In this document: piece by piece, positions 23,355-32,030 of the stretch
Layout of the letters: each line of letters starts with the position of its first letter
Numbering within the stretch: position 1 is the stretch's first letter
NCBI GenBank assembly: GCA_019636675.1
Contig: JAHBXC010000002.1
Coordinates: forward strand, 558,001 to 622,000
DNA length: 64,000 bases
DNA from: Phycisphaeraceae bacterium
Lineage (GTDB): Bacteria; Planctomycetota; Phycisphaerae; Phycisphaerales; UBA1924
Reading direction: 5' to 3'
Notes under the pieces: generated by a model
Told to the model about the DNA's origin: nothing
Database searches by the model: none
The model's input: only the letters and a program-made list of their open reading frames with translations
Translations under genes and position numbers: made by a program

Positions 23355-24938
23355 ATGCCGCGCACCGTTTCGACGCTCCTTGCAGCCGCGTTTGTCGCGT
23401 GCCCGTCCGCCCTGGCGGGCCCGACCGACTCGTGCGCCTTCGACGGCGCGTGGAAGATCGGCTCCACGGGCTTCGATGTCGCCTTCGGCGTCGATGTGAA
23501 TTCATCGAGAGAGATCGTCGTGGGCGGCGCATACAGCGGGCCGGCGACCTTCGCGCCCGGCGTCACGCGCGCCGTCGCGGGTCTCGAGGACCTCTTCATC
23601 GCCAAGTACGGCCCGAACGGCGCGCTCCTCTGGCTCGCAACCACGGGCGGCGCCGACCTCGACGGGACCTTCGATGTTGCGCACACCCCCGACGGCGGCG
23701 CGGTCGCCTGCGGGTATTTCCTCCAGACCGTGCCTTTCGGCTCGCAGACGCTCATCTCGGGGGGCAGTCTCGACGCGTGGGTCGCGAAGCTCGACAGCCA
23801 AGGCGCGTTCTCGTGGGCACGCCGCATCGGCGGGCCCAACGTCGAAGAGGCGCGCGGCGTCGCGGTCGGCCCCGACGGCTCGGTCGTCGTCGCCGGCTAC
23901 TTCAACACGACAACGACCTTCGCGCCCGGCGTCACACGCACCAGCGCCGGCAACGCGGATGTCTATCTCGCGAAGTTCGACGCCGACGGGCAGTTCCAGT
24001 GGGTCGCGAGCGCGGGCGGGACCAACTTCGATTCCGCCGAGGGCGTCACGACCGACGCCGACGGGAACATCTTCGTCGTCGGACGCTTCCAGGGCACGGC
24101 GGCCTTCGCGCCGGGAGTTTCCGTCGTCAGCGTCGGGTCGAGCGATGTGTTCCTCGCGAAGTACGACCCGGCCGGCACGCTCCTGTGGGTGCGAAACGCG
24201 GGCAGCACCGGAACCGACCGGGGCACGGGCGTGGGCGTCGATTCCGACGGGAACGCGTACATCACCGGCTTCTTCCGCAACTCGATCACCTTCGGGGCCA
24301 CCACGCTCACGGCGCAGAACAACGACGACATGTTCCTCGTCAAGTACGACCCCGAGGGCGAGGTCGTGTGGGCGCAGCGCGCCGGCACGACGCTCAACTT
24401 CGTGCAGGGGCTCGCGCTCGATACGAACTCGCGCGGCGAGACCGCGGTCTCCGGGTACTTCGGCGGGACCGCCGTCATCGGCGACCCCGCGTTCGGCGCG
24501 TCGACTTCGCTCACCAGCGCCGGCGCCTTCGACGCCTTCGTCGCCACCTTTGACAGAGACGGCAAGCTCCTCTGCGCCGTGCGCGGCGGCGCGGGCGGCT
24601 TCGCGGGTGATTACTCCTACGGCGTCGCGATCAACGAGGACGGCGCCCGGGCCGCGACCGGCGAGTTCGGCGGGACCGCCACCTTCGGCGATGTCACCTT
24701 CTCGTCCAGCGGCAATCAGGACATCTGGGTCGCTTCGCTGCCCCCGTTCGCCGCGGCGTCCATCCCCGGCGATCTCAACGGCGACGGCGTGGTCAACTTC
24801 GCCGACCTGAACATCGTCCTCAGCAACTTCGGCAGCAGCGGCGAGCCGGGCGCCCTCCCCGGGGACGCGAACGACGACGGCGTGGTCAACTTCGCCGATC
24901 TCAACGTGGTGCTGACGAACTTCGGCCAGAGCCGCTGA
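23355..24938 (+). CDS. Secreted SBBP-type beta-propeller protein with dockerin-like tail
   Basis: The 527-residue protein has a signal peptide ending PSALAG. About seven repeats of roughly 55 residues follow, each of the form AKYGPNGALLW...GGAD...VAHTPDGGAVACGYF with the companion phrase TFAPGVTR, the pattern of SBBP/beta-propeller repeat proteins. The last 55 residues are two dockerin-like Ca-binding repeats (GDLNGDGVVNFADLNIVLSN and GDANDDGVVNFADLN). GAGGAGAG precedes the ATG. It follows the M14 gene by 51 bp and probably shares the same export and attachment route. Function is unknown; ligand binding or structural display is plausible. Confidence 0.8.
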   Translation: MPRTVSTLLAAAFVACPSALAGPTDSCAFDGAWKIGSTGFDVAFGVDVNSSREIVVGGAYSGPATFAPGVTRAVAGLEDLFIAKYGPNGALLWLATTGGADLDGTFDVAHTPDGGAVACGYFLQTVPFGSQTLISGGSLDAWVAKLDSQGAFSWARRIGGPNVEEARGVAVGPDGSVVVAGYFNTTTTFAPGVTRTSAGNADVYLAKFDADGQFQWVASAGGTNFDSAEGVTTDADGNIFVVGRFQGTAAFAPGVSVVSVGSSDVFLAKYDPAGTLLWVRNAGSTGTDRGTGVGVDSDGNAYITGFFRNSITFGATTLTAQNNDDMFLVKYDPEGEVVWAQRAGTTLNFVQGLALDTNSRGETAVSGYFGGTAVIGDPAFGASTSLTSAGAFDAFVATFDRDGKLLCAVRGGAGGFAGDYSYGVAINEDGARAATGEFGGTATFGDVTFSSSGNQDIWVASLPPFAAASIPGDLNGDGVVNFADLNIVLSNFGSSGEPGALPGDANDDGVVNFADLNVVLTNFGQSR

Positions 24939-25610
24939 TCACGCCAGGATCAGGTCGAGCAGCCAGTCGGCGAACGCGGTCTTGTCGATAGGGCCACCCG
25001 TCGAGTCGATCCGCCCGTCTTTCCAGACGAGCGAGGCCTCGATCGTGGGGGCGTCCATGGTCTCGAGGGGATTCGCGACAATCGCGTCGCAGCCCTTGCG
25101 CGCGAGTTTCGCGCGCGCCGCGTCCAGCAGCCCGTCGCGCGGCTCGAGGGCGAAACCGATCAGACGCTGCGCGCCGCCTGCGGCGCGCACACGCTCGGCG
25201 CAGCCGGCCAGCAGGTCGGGCGTGGGCTCGAGTTCGAGCGTGATGACGCGCTTCTCGCGACGGAGCTTGCCGGTGGGGGAGCCCCCCAGCGAAGCGGCGG
25301 CGTCTGGGCGAGGGCGGTAGTCGGCGACGGCGGCGGCCATCACGAGCACGTCGCAGGCGGGCACATGCGACTCGAGCAGGGCCTGGAGGTCGGCGGTGGT
25401 TCGGAACCGGACGGTTCGGGCACGCGTATCCGTGGGGCCCAGCGCGGTCGGTCCCAGCAGAAGGGTCGTCTCGACGCCCCGGGCCGCCGCCCGTTCGGCG
25501 AGCGCGATGCCCAGACGCCCCGACGAGCGGTTCCCGATGAAGCGCACGGCGTCGATCGGCTCGTGCGTCGGGCCGGCGGTGATCAGCAATCTCGTTCGCG
25601 TCGGGTGCAT
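24939..25610 (-). CDS. coaB: Phosphopantothenate-cysteine ligase (CoaB domain only)
   Basis: CoaB condenses 4'-phosphopantothenate with cysteine in CoA synthesis. The 223-residue protein matches the C-terminal half of bifunctional Dfp/CoaBC: LLITAGPTHEPIDAVRFIGN, NRSSGRLGIALAE, VLVMAAAVADYRP, the nucleotide-binding EPTPDLLAG and KGCDAIVANPL. The N-terminal CoaC decarboxylase is missing, so CoaC must be separate. The ATG at 25610 begins the conserved sequence. The gene abuts the preceding plus-strand gene: the TGATCA at 24936-24941 supplies the stop codon of both. The 189 bp between its start and gspE1 shows no convincing promoter by eye. Confidence 0.92.
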   Translation of the reverse strand: MHPTRTRLLITAGPTHEPIDAVRFIGNRSSGRLGIALAERAAARGVETTLLLGPTALGPTDTRARTVRFRTTADLQALLESHVPACDVLVMAAAVADYRPRPDAAASLGGSPTGKLRREKRVITLELEPTPDLLAGCAERVRAAGGAQRLIGFALEPRDGLLDAARAKLARKGCDAIVANPLETMDAPTIEASLVWKDGRIDSTGGPIDKTAFADWLLDLILA

Positions 25611-25799
25611 CGTCGGTGTCGAACCTAGGAGCGTGCGGGTCGTCACGATAGCGGTCGCGACAACGCCCGGCCCCGCTCCCCGGGGACCGAGCTGGCGTGG
25701 GACGGAACGCCGGCGAGCGGCTACCGTGACATGCACCGGCGAGCGTCGTGAAGGCGTCCGCCCGAAGAACACAGCCCAGCTCCCCCCTCAGAGATATTG

Positions 25800-27542
25800 A
25801 TGGCACGATCGCGCAAGAAAATCGGTGAGATCCTGGTCGGCTGGGGCATGGCCAAGCCCGAGCAGATCGACAAGGCGATGCAGGCCGCCAAGGCGTCGAA
25901 CAAACGCCTCGGCGACGCCCTCGTCGACATGGGCGTGGTCAAGGAAGAGCAGGTCGCCAAGGCGCTCGCCTTCCAGTTCGGCCTGCCTTATTACGACCTC
26001 AAGGAGAAGGACAACGCCGACAAGATCAACCGGGAGCTCGTCCCGGAAGAGCTGCAGCGCAAGCACCTCATCCTGCCCATCGAGAAGCAGAACGGGCGCC
26101 TGAAGCTCGTCATCAGCGACCCGATGAACCTCGAGATGCTCGACGCGCTCCGGTTCCGCCTGAGCACCGAGATCGACCCGGTGATCGGCGCCAAGAGTCT
26201 GATCAAGTCGCTGCTCGAGGCCGGCGCCGGCGGCGGGGAGGGCGGCGCGACCGCGGCGCTCCAGCAGGCCACGGGCGGGTCGCTCATCACCGCGTCCATC
26301 GACAAGTCCCTGGACAAGTCCATCGACGCGTCGATCGACCGCGACGCCCAGCCCGACGCGCCGATCATCAAGCTCTGCAACCGGATGATCATCGAGGCGG
26401 TCCAGAACCGCGCCTCCGACATTCACATCGAGCCCATGGCCGATCGCGTGCGCATCCGCTATCGCATCGACGGCGTGTGCATCGAGCGCGACAACCTGCC
26501 CAAGCGCATGCAGAACGCGGTGCTCACTCGCATCAAGCTCATGGCGGGCGTCAACATCGCCGAGAAGCGCATCCCCCAGGACGGTCGCATCAAGCTCCCC
26601 GTGGGCGACTCGGTCGTCGACTTCCGCGTGTCGGCCTGCCCGATCTATCACGGCGAATCGGTTGTCCTGCGTATTCTCCGCCCCGACTCGGTGCGCATCG
26701 GCCTCGAGAACCTCGGCTTCGAGGAAGAAACGCTCGAGATCTTCCACCGGATCATCAAGCGCCCCAACGGCATCTTCCTCGTCACCGGGCCCACCGGCTC
26801 GGGCAAGACGACCACGCTCTACACGGCGCTCGACCTGCTGAACCGCCCGGACAAGAAGATCATCACCGCCGAGGACCCGATCGAGTACGCGTTCACCGGC
26901 ATCAACCAGTGCCAGGTGCGTGAGAGCATCGGGCTGAGCTTCCAGAACATCCTCCGCGCGATGCTCCGCCAGGCGCCCAACATCATCTTGGTGGGTGAGA
27001 TCCGAGACAAGGAAGTGGCCGAGGTCGCTATTCAGGCTGCGCTCACGGGCCACCTCGTGTTCAGCACGCTCCACACCAACGACGCGCCCAGCGCGATGAC
27101 GCGACTCATCGACATGGGCGTCAAGCCGTTCCTTGTCGCGTCGTCCATCCAGGCCGTCCTCGCCCAGCGACTCGTGCGAGTCCTCTGCAAGGAGTGCAAG
27201 GAGCTCGACAACGACCCCGAGCCCAAGATGCTCCGGCTCGTCGGGCTTTCGCGCGACGAGGCGGTTGGCAAGGTCTACAAGCCCGTCGGCTGCCCCAAGT
27301 GCAACGGCACGGGGTTCCGAGGGCGCCGAGCCATCTTCGAGATGATGATGATGACCAACGAGCTGCGCGACCTCGCCTTCAAGCAGGCGCCCGTCTCGCA
27401 GCTGCGCCGCGCCGCCATCGCGTCGGGCATGAAGACCCTGCTCGACGACGGCAAACGCAAGATCCTCAAGGGCTTCACCACCCCCGAAGAGATCGCCAAG
27501 TTCGCCCAGACCGCCGTCGACATGGAAGTCGCCGAGGCCTGA
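25800..27542 (+). CDS. gspE: GspE/PilB-type secretion ATPase 1
   Basis: The 580-residue hexameric assembly ATPase has an N-terminal MshEN-like domain (residues about 1-150, IGEILVGWGMAKPEQIDKAM), a Ser/Asp/Lys-rich linker with the repeat ASIDKSLDKSIDASIDRD, and a P-loop domain. The Walker A GPTGSGKTTTLY contains Lys336, the Asp box is DIHIEP, the Walker B is IILVGEIRD, and the His box LVFSTLHTND follows. A tetracysteine zinc site CKECKE...CPKCNG is present. The usual DPD before the Walker B glutamate is replaced by QAPN. The ATG at 25800 follows an in-frame TTG. It opens the pseudopilus locus and is followed by pilT 67 bp later. Confidence 0.95.
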   Translation: MARSRKKIGEILVGWGMAKPEQIDKAMQAAKASNKRLGDALVDMGVVKEEQVAKALAFQFGLPYYDLKEKDNADKINRELVPEELQRKHLILPIEKQNGRLKLVISDPMNLEMLDALRFRLSTEIDPVIGAKSLIKSLLEAGAGGGEGGATAALQQATGGSLITASIDKSLDKSIDASIDRDAQPDAPIIKLCNRMIIEAVQNRASDIHIEPMADRVRIRYRIDGVCIERDNLPKRMQNAVLTRIKLMAGVNIAEKRIPQDGRIKLPVGDSVVDFRVSACPIYHGESVVLRILRPDSVRIGLENLGFEEETLEIFHRIIKRPNGIFLVTGPTGSGKTTTLYTALDLLNRPDKKIITAEDPIEYAFTGINQCQVRESIGLSFQNILRAMLRQAPNIILVGEIRDKEVAEVAIQAALTGHLVFSTLHTNDAPSAMTRLIDMGVKPFLVASSIQAVLAQRLVRVLCKECKELDNDPEPKMLRLVGLSRDEAVGKVYKPVGCPKCNGTGFRGRRAIFEMMMMTNELRDLAFKQAPVSQLRRAAIASGMKTLLDDGKRKILKGFTTPEEIAKFAQTAVDMEVAEA

Positions 27543-27609
27543 CCCGCGCTCGACACCGAACACCAACCCCGGGCGAGCAACCCTCGCCCGACGACCGACG
27601 AGGAACACC

Positions 27610-28731
27610 ATGGCGACCGTTCAGATCGACCGCCTTCTCGACACCGTGGTCAAGCTCAGCGCGAGCGACCTCCACCTCACCGTGGGGCGCCCGCCCACCC
27701 TTCGCCTCCACGGCGCCATGCGCAACCTCCAGACCAAGGTTCTCGACAGCGACGACATGGTCGCGCTGATGAAGTCCATCACCCCCGAGAAGAACCAGCA
27801 GGAGATCCAGGAAGTCGGCGGCACCGACTTCGGCTTCGCCTACGGCGACGCGGCCCGCTTCCGCGTGTCGGTCTTCCGCCAGCGCGGCGACCTCGCGATC
27901 GTCTGTCGTCTTATCCCCAGCCGCCTGCTCACCTTCGAGCAGATCGGCATCCCCGAGATCTGCCGCAGTCTCATCCGGCGCCCCCGCGGCCTGTTCCTGG
28001 TCACCGGGCCCACCGGCTCGGGCAAGACCACGACGCTGGCGACGATGCTCGACTACATCAACGACACGATGGACCGGCACATCATCACGCTCGAGGACCC
28101 GATCGAGTACTACCACTACCACAAGAAGTCGGTGGTGAACCAGCGAGAGATCCACAACGACGTCCCGTCGTTCGCCGAGGGCCTCCGCCGAGCCCTGCGA
28201 CAGGACCCCGACGTGATCCTCGTCGGCGAAATGCGAGACCTCGAGACGATCGAGTCCGCGATTCGCGCCGCCGAGACGGGCCACCTGGTGTTCGGCACCC
28301 TCCACACGACCGGCGCCGCCAAGACCATCGACCGCGTGGTCGACGCCTTCCCGGTCTCCCAGCAGAACCAGATCCGCGTCCAGTTGAGCACCTCGCTCAT
28401 CTCGGTGCTCTCCCAGCAGCTCCTCAAGCGGGTCGACACCAAGGGCATGGTCGCGGCCTACGAGTTCCTCGTGGTCACCCCGGCCATCCAGAACCTCATC
28501 CGCGAGAACAAGTCCTTCCGAATCGACTCCTCGATTCAGACCGGCAAGAAGTTCGGCATGCAGCTCCTGGACGAGCACCTCTGGTCGCTCTACAGCCGCG
28601 GCATGATCTCCGCCGAGGACATGATCGACAAGTCCAAGAACCCCGGCGACCTCACCGAACGCGTCCACAAGGCCGGCAAACTGGTCGGGCGCGAGGAGTT
28701 CGACACCGCCGATGTCTCGGCCGGCGACTGA
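27610..28731 (+). CDS. pilT: PilT-type retraction ATPase
   Basis: The 373-residue protein powers disassembly of type IV pili in the family's best studied members. It begins IDRLLDTVVKLSASDLHLTV, has Walker A GPTGSGKTTTLA (Lys139), VILVGEMRDLETI as Walker B, the His box LVFGTLHTTGAAKTIDR and the PilT-specific C-terminal AIQNLIRENK. It lacks the N-terminal MshEN domain and zinc site of the neighbouring ATPases. Its place between two assembly ATPases indicates a retractable pilus rather than a pure type II secretion pseudopilus, or a shared locus for both. Confidence 0.95.
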   Translation: MATVQIDRLLDTVVKLSASDLHLTVGRPPTLRLHGAMRNLQTKVLDSDDMVALMKSITPEKNQQEIQEVGGTDFGFAYGDAARFRVSVFRQRGDLAIVCRLIPSRLLTFEQIGIPEICRSLIRRPRGLFLVTGPTGSGKTTTLATMLDYINDTMDRHIITLEDPIEYYHYHKKSVVNQREIHNDVPSFAEGLRRALRQDPDVILVGEMRDLETIESAIRAAETGHLVFGTLHTTGAAKTIDRVVDAFPVSQQNQIRVQLSTSLISVLSQQLLKRVDTKGMVAAYEFLVVTPAIQNLIRENKSFRIDSSIQTGKKFGMQLLDEHLWSLYSRGMISAEDMIDKSKNPGDLTERVHKAGKLVGREEFDTADVSAGD

Positions 28732-28802
28732 GTGAGGCGCGGCGTCCGCTCCGGGCAACCCGCCTCAATTCACGAAAAATCGTCTTGAAGTCCTCGTGTC
28801 GC

Positions 28803-28825
28803 ATCGAATGGATGTGTCATTCGAT
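28803..28825. promoter_or_regulatory. Perfect inverted repeat upstream of the gspE2 promoter, possible operator
   Basis: ATCGAATG (28803-28810) and CATTCGAT (28818-28825) are exact reverse complements separated by 7 nt, ending two bases before the putative -35. Size and position fit a dimeric regulator binding site. The sequence is also notably AT-richer than its surroundings. Confidence 0.5.
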
Positions 28826-28826
28826 C

Positions 28827-28856
28827 TTGGGCGCGAGGAACCGCGTCTGGTATACT
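28827..28856 (+). promoter_or_regulatory. Putative promoter of the gspE2-gspF-pseudopilin operon
   Basis: TTGGGC (28827-28832) and TATACT (28851-28856) are 18 nt apart. TATACT is the best -10 match seen in the window and is preceded by TGG, close to an extended -10. It lies in the 185-bp gap between pilT and gspE2. Confidence 0.65.
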
Positions 28857-28916
28857 CTCGAACAGGGGAGCGGGTGAGAGGTCTTTCTCTCGCCCGCGAC
28901 CGCAAGGCTTTGCTCC

Positions 28917-30662
28917 ATGGCGACGACTCCGCAGATCAACCCGGCTGAACTGAAGAACCGAAAGCTCGGTCGCGTCCTGACCAAGCTCGGCAAGGTTTCG
29001 CGCGAGCAGGTCCAGGAAGCCCTGGACATCCAGAAGAATAAGAAAGCCCCGATCGGGGAGATTCTGGTCGAGCTGGGGTACGTCACCAAGCGGGATGTGC
29101 TCGAGGCCCTCGCCGGGCAGCAGGGCCTGAGCTTCTACGACCTGTCAGGGGTGGAGACGCTCGAAGCCGAGGCGGTCGACGCCGTCCCGGCCGAGACCGC
29201 GCAGGCGTATCAGGTGGTCCCCATCACCTTCCAGCAGAAGGGGCGCAAGATCGAGATCGCCCTGAAGGACCCGAACAATTTCCGGGCGATCGACGACCTT
29301 CGTCTGCTGATGGGCTTCAACGTGACTGCGTACGTCGCCGACCCTGCCGACGTGGACCGGCTGCTGAAGAAGCACTTCAGCCGCAAGGAGTCCGTGACGG
29401 ACGTGGTCTCGGCGATGGCGTCCGACGAGAAGTTCGCGTCGCTGGTGGGTCGCGGCGCGTCGATCGACCTTGACGCGGTCCTGGAGGCCGCCGAGGACAA
29501 CAAGATCATCAAGCTGCTCAACCTCGTGTTGATGCAGGCGATCAAGGACCGCGCGTCGGACATCCACTTCGAGCCGTTCGAGGAGGAGTTCAAGATGCGA
29601 TACCGCATCGACGGCGTCCTCTACGAGATGGTGCCCCCGCCCAAGCACCTCGGCCCGGCGATCACCAGCCGCGTCAAGGTCATGGCGAACCTCGACATCG
29701 CGGAGCGCCGCCTGCCGCAGGACGGCCGCATCGAGCTGCAGGTGGCCGGGCACCCGGTCGACCTGCGCGTGAGCGTGCTCCCGACGATGTACGGCGAGTC
29801 GGTGGTCATGCGCGTGCTCGACCGCTCGAACGTCGAGCTCTCGATCGACCGCGTCGGGCTCTCGCCCGACGACTTCACGCTCGTCAGCCGGCTGATCACC
29901 AAGCCCAACGGGATCGTGATCGTCACGGGCCCGACCGGCTCGGGCAAGACGACCACGCTGTACGCGGCGCTCGCGACGCTCAACAGCCCCGACATCAAGA
30001 TCCTGACGGCGGAGGACCCCGTCGAGTACGACATCGACGGGCTCTGCCAGGTGCAGGTGAACCCCGAGGTCGAACTGACCTTCGCCAAAGCACTGCGTTC
30101 CTTCCTGCGTCAGGACCCCGACATCATCCTCGTCGGCGAGATCCGAGACCTGGAGACCGCGCAGATCGCGGTGCAGGCGTCGCTGACGGGCCACCTCGTG
30201 TTCAGCACGCTGCACACCAACGACGCGCCGTCGTCCATTGTGCGTCTGCTGGATCTCGGCCTCGAGCCGTTCCTCGTGACCGCGACGCTCGAGGCGATCA
30301 TCGCCCAGCGCCTCGTGCGCACGATCTGCCCGAAGTGCAAGGAATCGTTCACGCCCTCCGAGGAGCAGCTCATGGAGCTCGAGCTGCGCAGCGAGGACGT
30401 GCGCGGGCGCCAGTTCTATCGCGGGCGCGGCTGCGACAACTGCAACGGCTCGGGGTATCGCGGGCGCATGGGTCTTTTCGAGATCCTCGTGATGGACGAC
30501 GAGCTGCGCGAGATGGTGATGAATCAGGCCAGCACCGCCGCCGTTCGCAACGAGTGTCGGCGCAAGGGCATGCGGACCCTGCGCGAAGCGGGCCTGCAGG
30601 CGATCTACAACGGACAGTCCACGATCGACGAAGTGGTCCGCGAGACCCTCAGCGACGCGTAA
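28917..30662 (+). CDS. GspE/PilB-type secretion ATPase 2
   Basis: The 581-residue protein is paralogous to the ATPase at 25800. It contains an N-terminal MshEN-like domain (LGRVLTKLGKVSREQVQEAL and IGEILVELGYVTKRDVLEAL), Walker A GPTGSGKTTTLY with Lys344, the Asp box DIHFEP, the canonical Walker B region RQDPDIILVGEIRDLETA, the His box LVFSTLHTND and a zinc tetracysteine site CPKCKE...CDNCNG. Unlike paralogue 1 it keeps the standard DPD before the Walker B. It is first in the operon reaching gspK and has its own promoter. Two assembly ATPases with one GspF suggest either two machines or alternative motors. Confidence 0.95.
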   Translation: MATTPQINPAELKNRKLGRVLTKLGKVSREQVQEALDIQKNKKAPIGEILVELGYVTKRDVLEALAGQQGLSFYDLSGVETLEAEAVDAVPAETAQAYQVVPITFQQKGRKIEIALKDPNNFRAIDDLRLLMGFNVTAYVADPADVDRLLKKHFSRKESVTDVVSAMASDEKFASLVGRGASIDLDAVLEAAEDNKIIKLLNLVLMQAIKDRASDIHFEPFEEEFKMRYRIDGVLYEMVPPPKHLGPAITSRVKVMANLDIAERRLPQDGRIELQVAGHPVDLRVSVLPTMYGESVVMRVLDRSNVELSIDRVGLSPDDFTLVSRLITKPNGIVIVTGPTGSGKTTTLYAALATLNSPDIKILTAEDPVEYDIDGLCQVQVNPEVELTFAKALRSFLRQDPDIILVGEIRDLETAQIAVQASLTGHLVFSTLHTNDAPSSIVRLLDLGLEPFLVTATLEAIIAQRLVRTICPKCKESFTPSEEQLMELELRSEDVRGRQFYRGRGCDNCNGSGYRGRMGLFEILVMDDELREMVMNQASTAAVRNECRRKGMRTLREAGLQAIYNGQSTIDEVVRETLSDA

Positions 30663-30737
30663 ACGACGACCGCCCCAAGGGGGGGCGCACACACACGGGG
30701 CCGCCGCGACCGCGGCCTCCTTATAAGGGTTCGGGCA

Positions 30738-32030
30738 ATGCCGACCTTCCAGTACGAGGCGCTCAACGCGCAGGGCCAGCCCCAGAAGGGGACCATCGAC
30801 GCCGGCACCGGCGAAGAGGCCATCCAGCGCATCAAGCTCCAGGGTCTCTTCCCCACCTCGGTGCGCGAGCAGAAGGTCAAGAAGACCGCCGGCGCGCCCG
30901 GGGCCGGCGACGCCAAGGGCAAGAAGAAGCCCGCCAAGAAGAAGTCCGGCGGCGGGTTCAGCATCGGCAAGGTGAAGGGCAAGCACCTCACCACCTTCAC
31001 GCGTCAGCTCTCGACGCTGCAGGACGCCGGTCTGCCTCTGCTGCGATCCCTCCAGATCCTCGAGAACCAGCAGAAGCCCGGCAAGCTCAAGGCGGTTCTG
31101 CAGGGCGTGGTCGAGGACGTCGAGGGCGGCGCCGCCCTATCCGACGCGATGGCCAAGCACCCGCGCGCCTTCAACCGGCTCTATTGCAAGATGGTCGCCG
31201 CGGGCGAGGTCGGCGGCGTGCTCGACGTCATCCTCCAGCGCCTCGCCGACTTCATGGAGAAGGCCGAGCGACTCAAGCGCAAGATCATCGGCGCGATGAT
31301 CTACCCCGTCGCGGTCATCATCGTCGCGGCGGCGATCGTCACCTTCATCATGTACTTCATCATCCCGAAGTTCGAAGAGATCTTCGCCGACTTCGACGTC
31401 GAGCTCCCCGGCATCACCCGCACGCTGATCAACATCAGCACCTGGGTCGCCGGCAACATGCCCGGCCAGAAGATCCCCGGCGCGGTCTGGATCTTCCTCC
31501 TGCCATTCGCGATCTTCGGCTTCTTCAAGCTCATCCGCATGACCAAGCCCGGGCGCGCCGCCACCGACGCGACCCTCGCCTACTCGCCCATCTTCGGCAA
31601 ACTCGTGCGCAAGAGCACCGTCGCCCGATTCACCCGAACCCTCGGCACGCTCATCAGCGCCGGCGTCCCCATCCTCGAGGCCATCCTCATTACCCGCGAC
31701 ACCTGCGGCAACTGGATCTACGAGCGCGCGCTCAACAAGGTCCACGACTCCATCCGCGAGGGTGAGTCCTTCGCCGAGCCGCTCCGGCAGAGCAAGACCT
31801 GCGACGCCATCGTCGTCAACATGATCGACGTCGGCGAGGAAACCGGCGACCTCGACGCGATGCTCATGAAGATCGCCGACAACTACGACGAAGAGGTCGA
31901 CGTCGCCGTCAGCTCGCTCGTGTCGCTGCTCGAGCCGCTCATGGTCATCGTGCTGGGCGGCATCGTCGGCACCATCGTCGTCGCGATGTTCATGCCCATG
32001 GTCTCGATGATCGAGGGGCTGTCCAAGTGA
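30738..32030 (+). CDS. gspF: GspF/PilC-type inner-membrane platform protein
   Basis: The 430-residue protein is the membrane platform on which the ATPase acts. It starts MPTFQYEALNAQGQPQKGTI, the family hallmark, then a Lys/Gly-rich linker (residues about 50-80). Two T2SSF repeats follow (FTRQLSTLQDAGLPLLRSLQ and FTRTLGTLISAGVPILEAIL) with three transmembrane helices, the last in VIVLGGIVGTIVVAMFMPM. The 75-bp gap after gspE2 contains two short GC hairpins (30672-30688 and 30700-30718). The stop overlaps the next gene (GTGA). Confidence 0.95.
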   Translation: MPTFQYEALNAQGQPQKGTIDAGTGEEAIQRIKLQGLFPTSVREQKVKKTAGAPGAGDAKGKKKPAKKKSGGGFSIGKVKGKHLTTFTRQLSTLQDAGLPLLRSLQILENQQKPGKLKAVLQGVVEDVEGGAALSDAMAKHPRAFNRLYCKMVAAGEVGGVLDVILQRLADFMEKAERLKRKIIGAMIYPVAVIIVAAAIVTFIMYFIIPKFEEIFADFDVELPGITRTLINISTWVAGNMPGQKIPGAVWIFLLPFAIFGFFKLIRMTKPGRAATDATLAYSPIFGKLVRKSTVARFTRTLGTLISAGVPILEAILITRDTCGNWIYERALNKVHDSIREGESFAEPLRQSKTCDAIVVNMIDVGEETGDLDAMLMKIADNYDEEVDVAVSSLVSLLEPLMVIVLGGIVGTIVVAMFMPMVSMIEGLSK

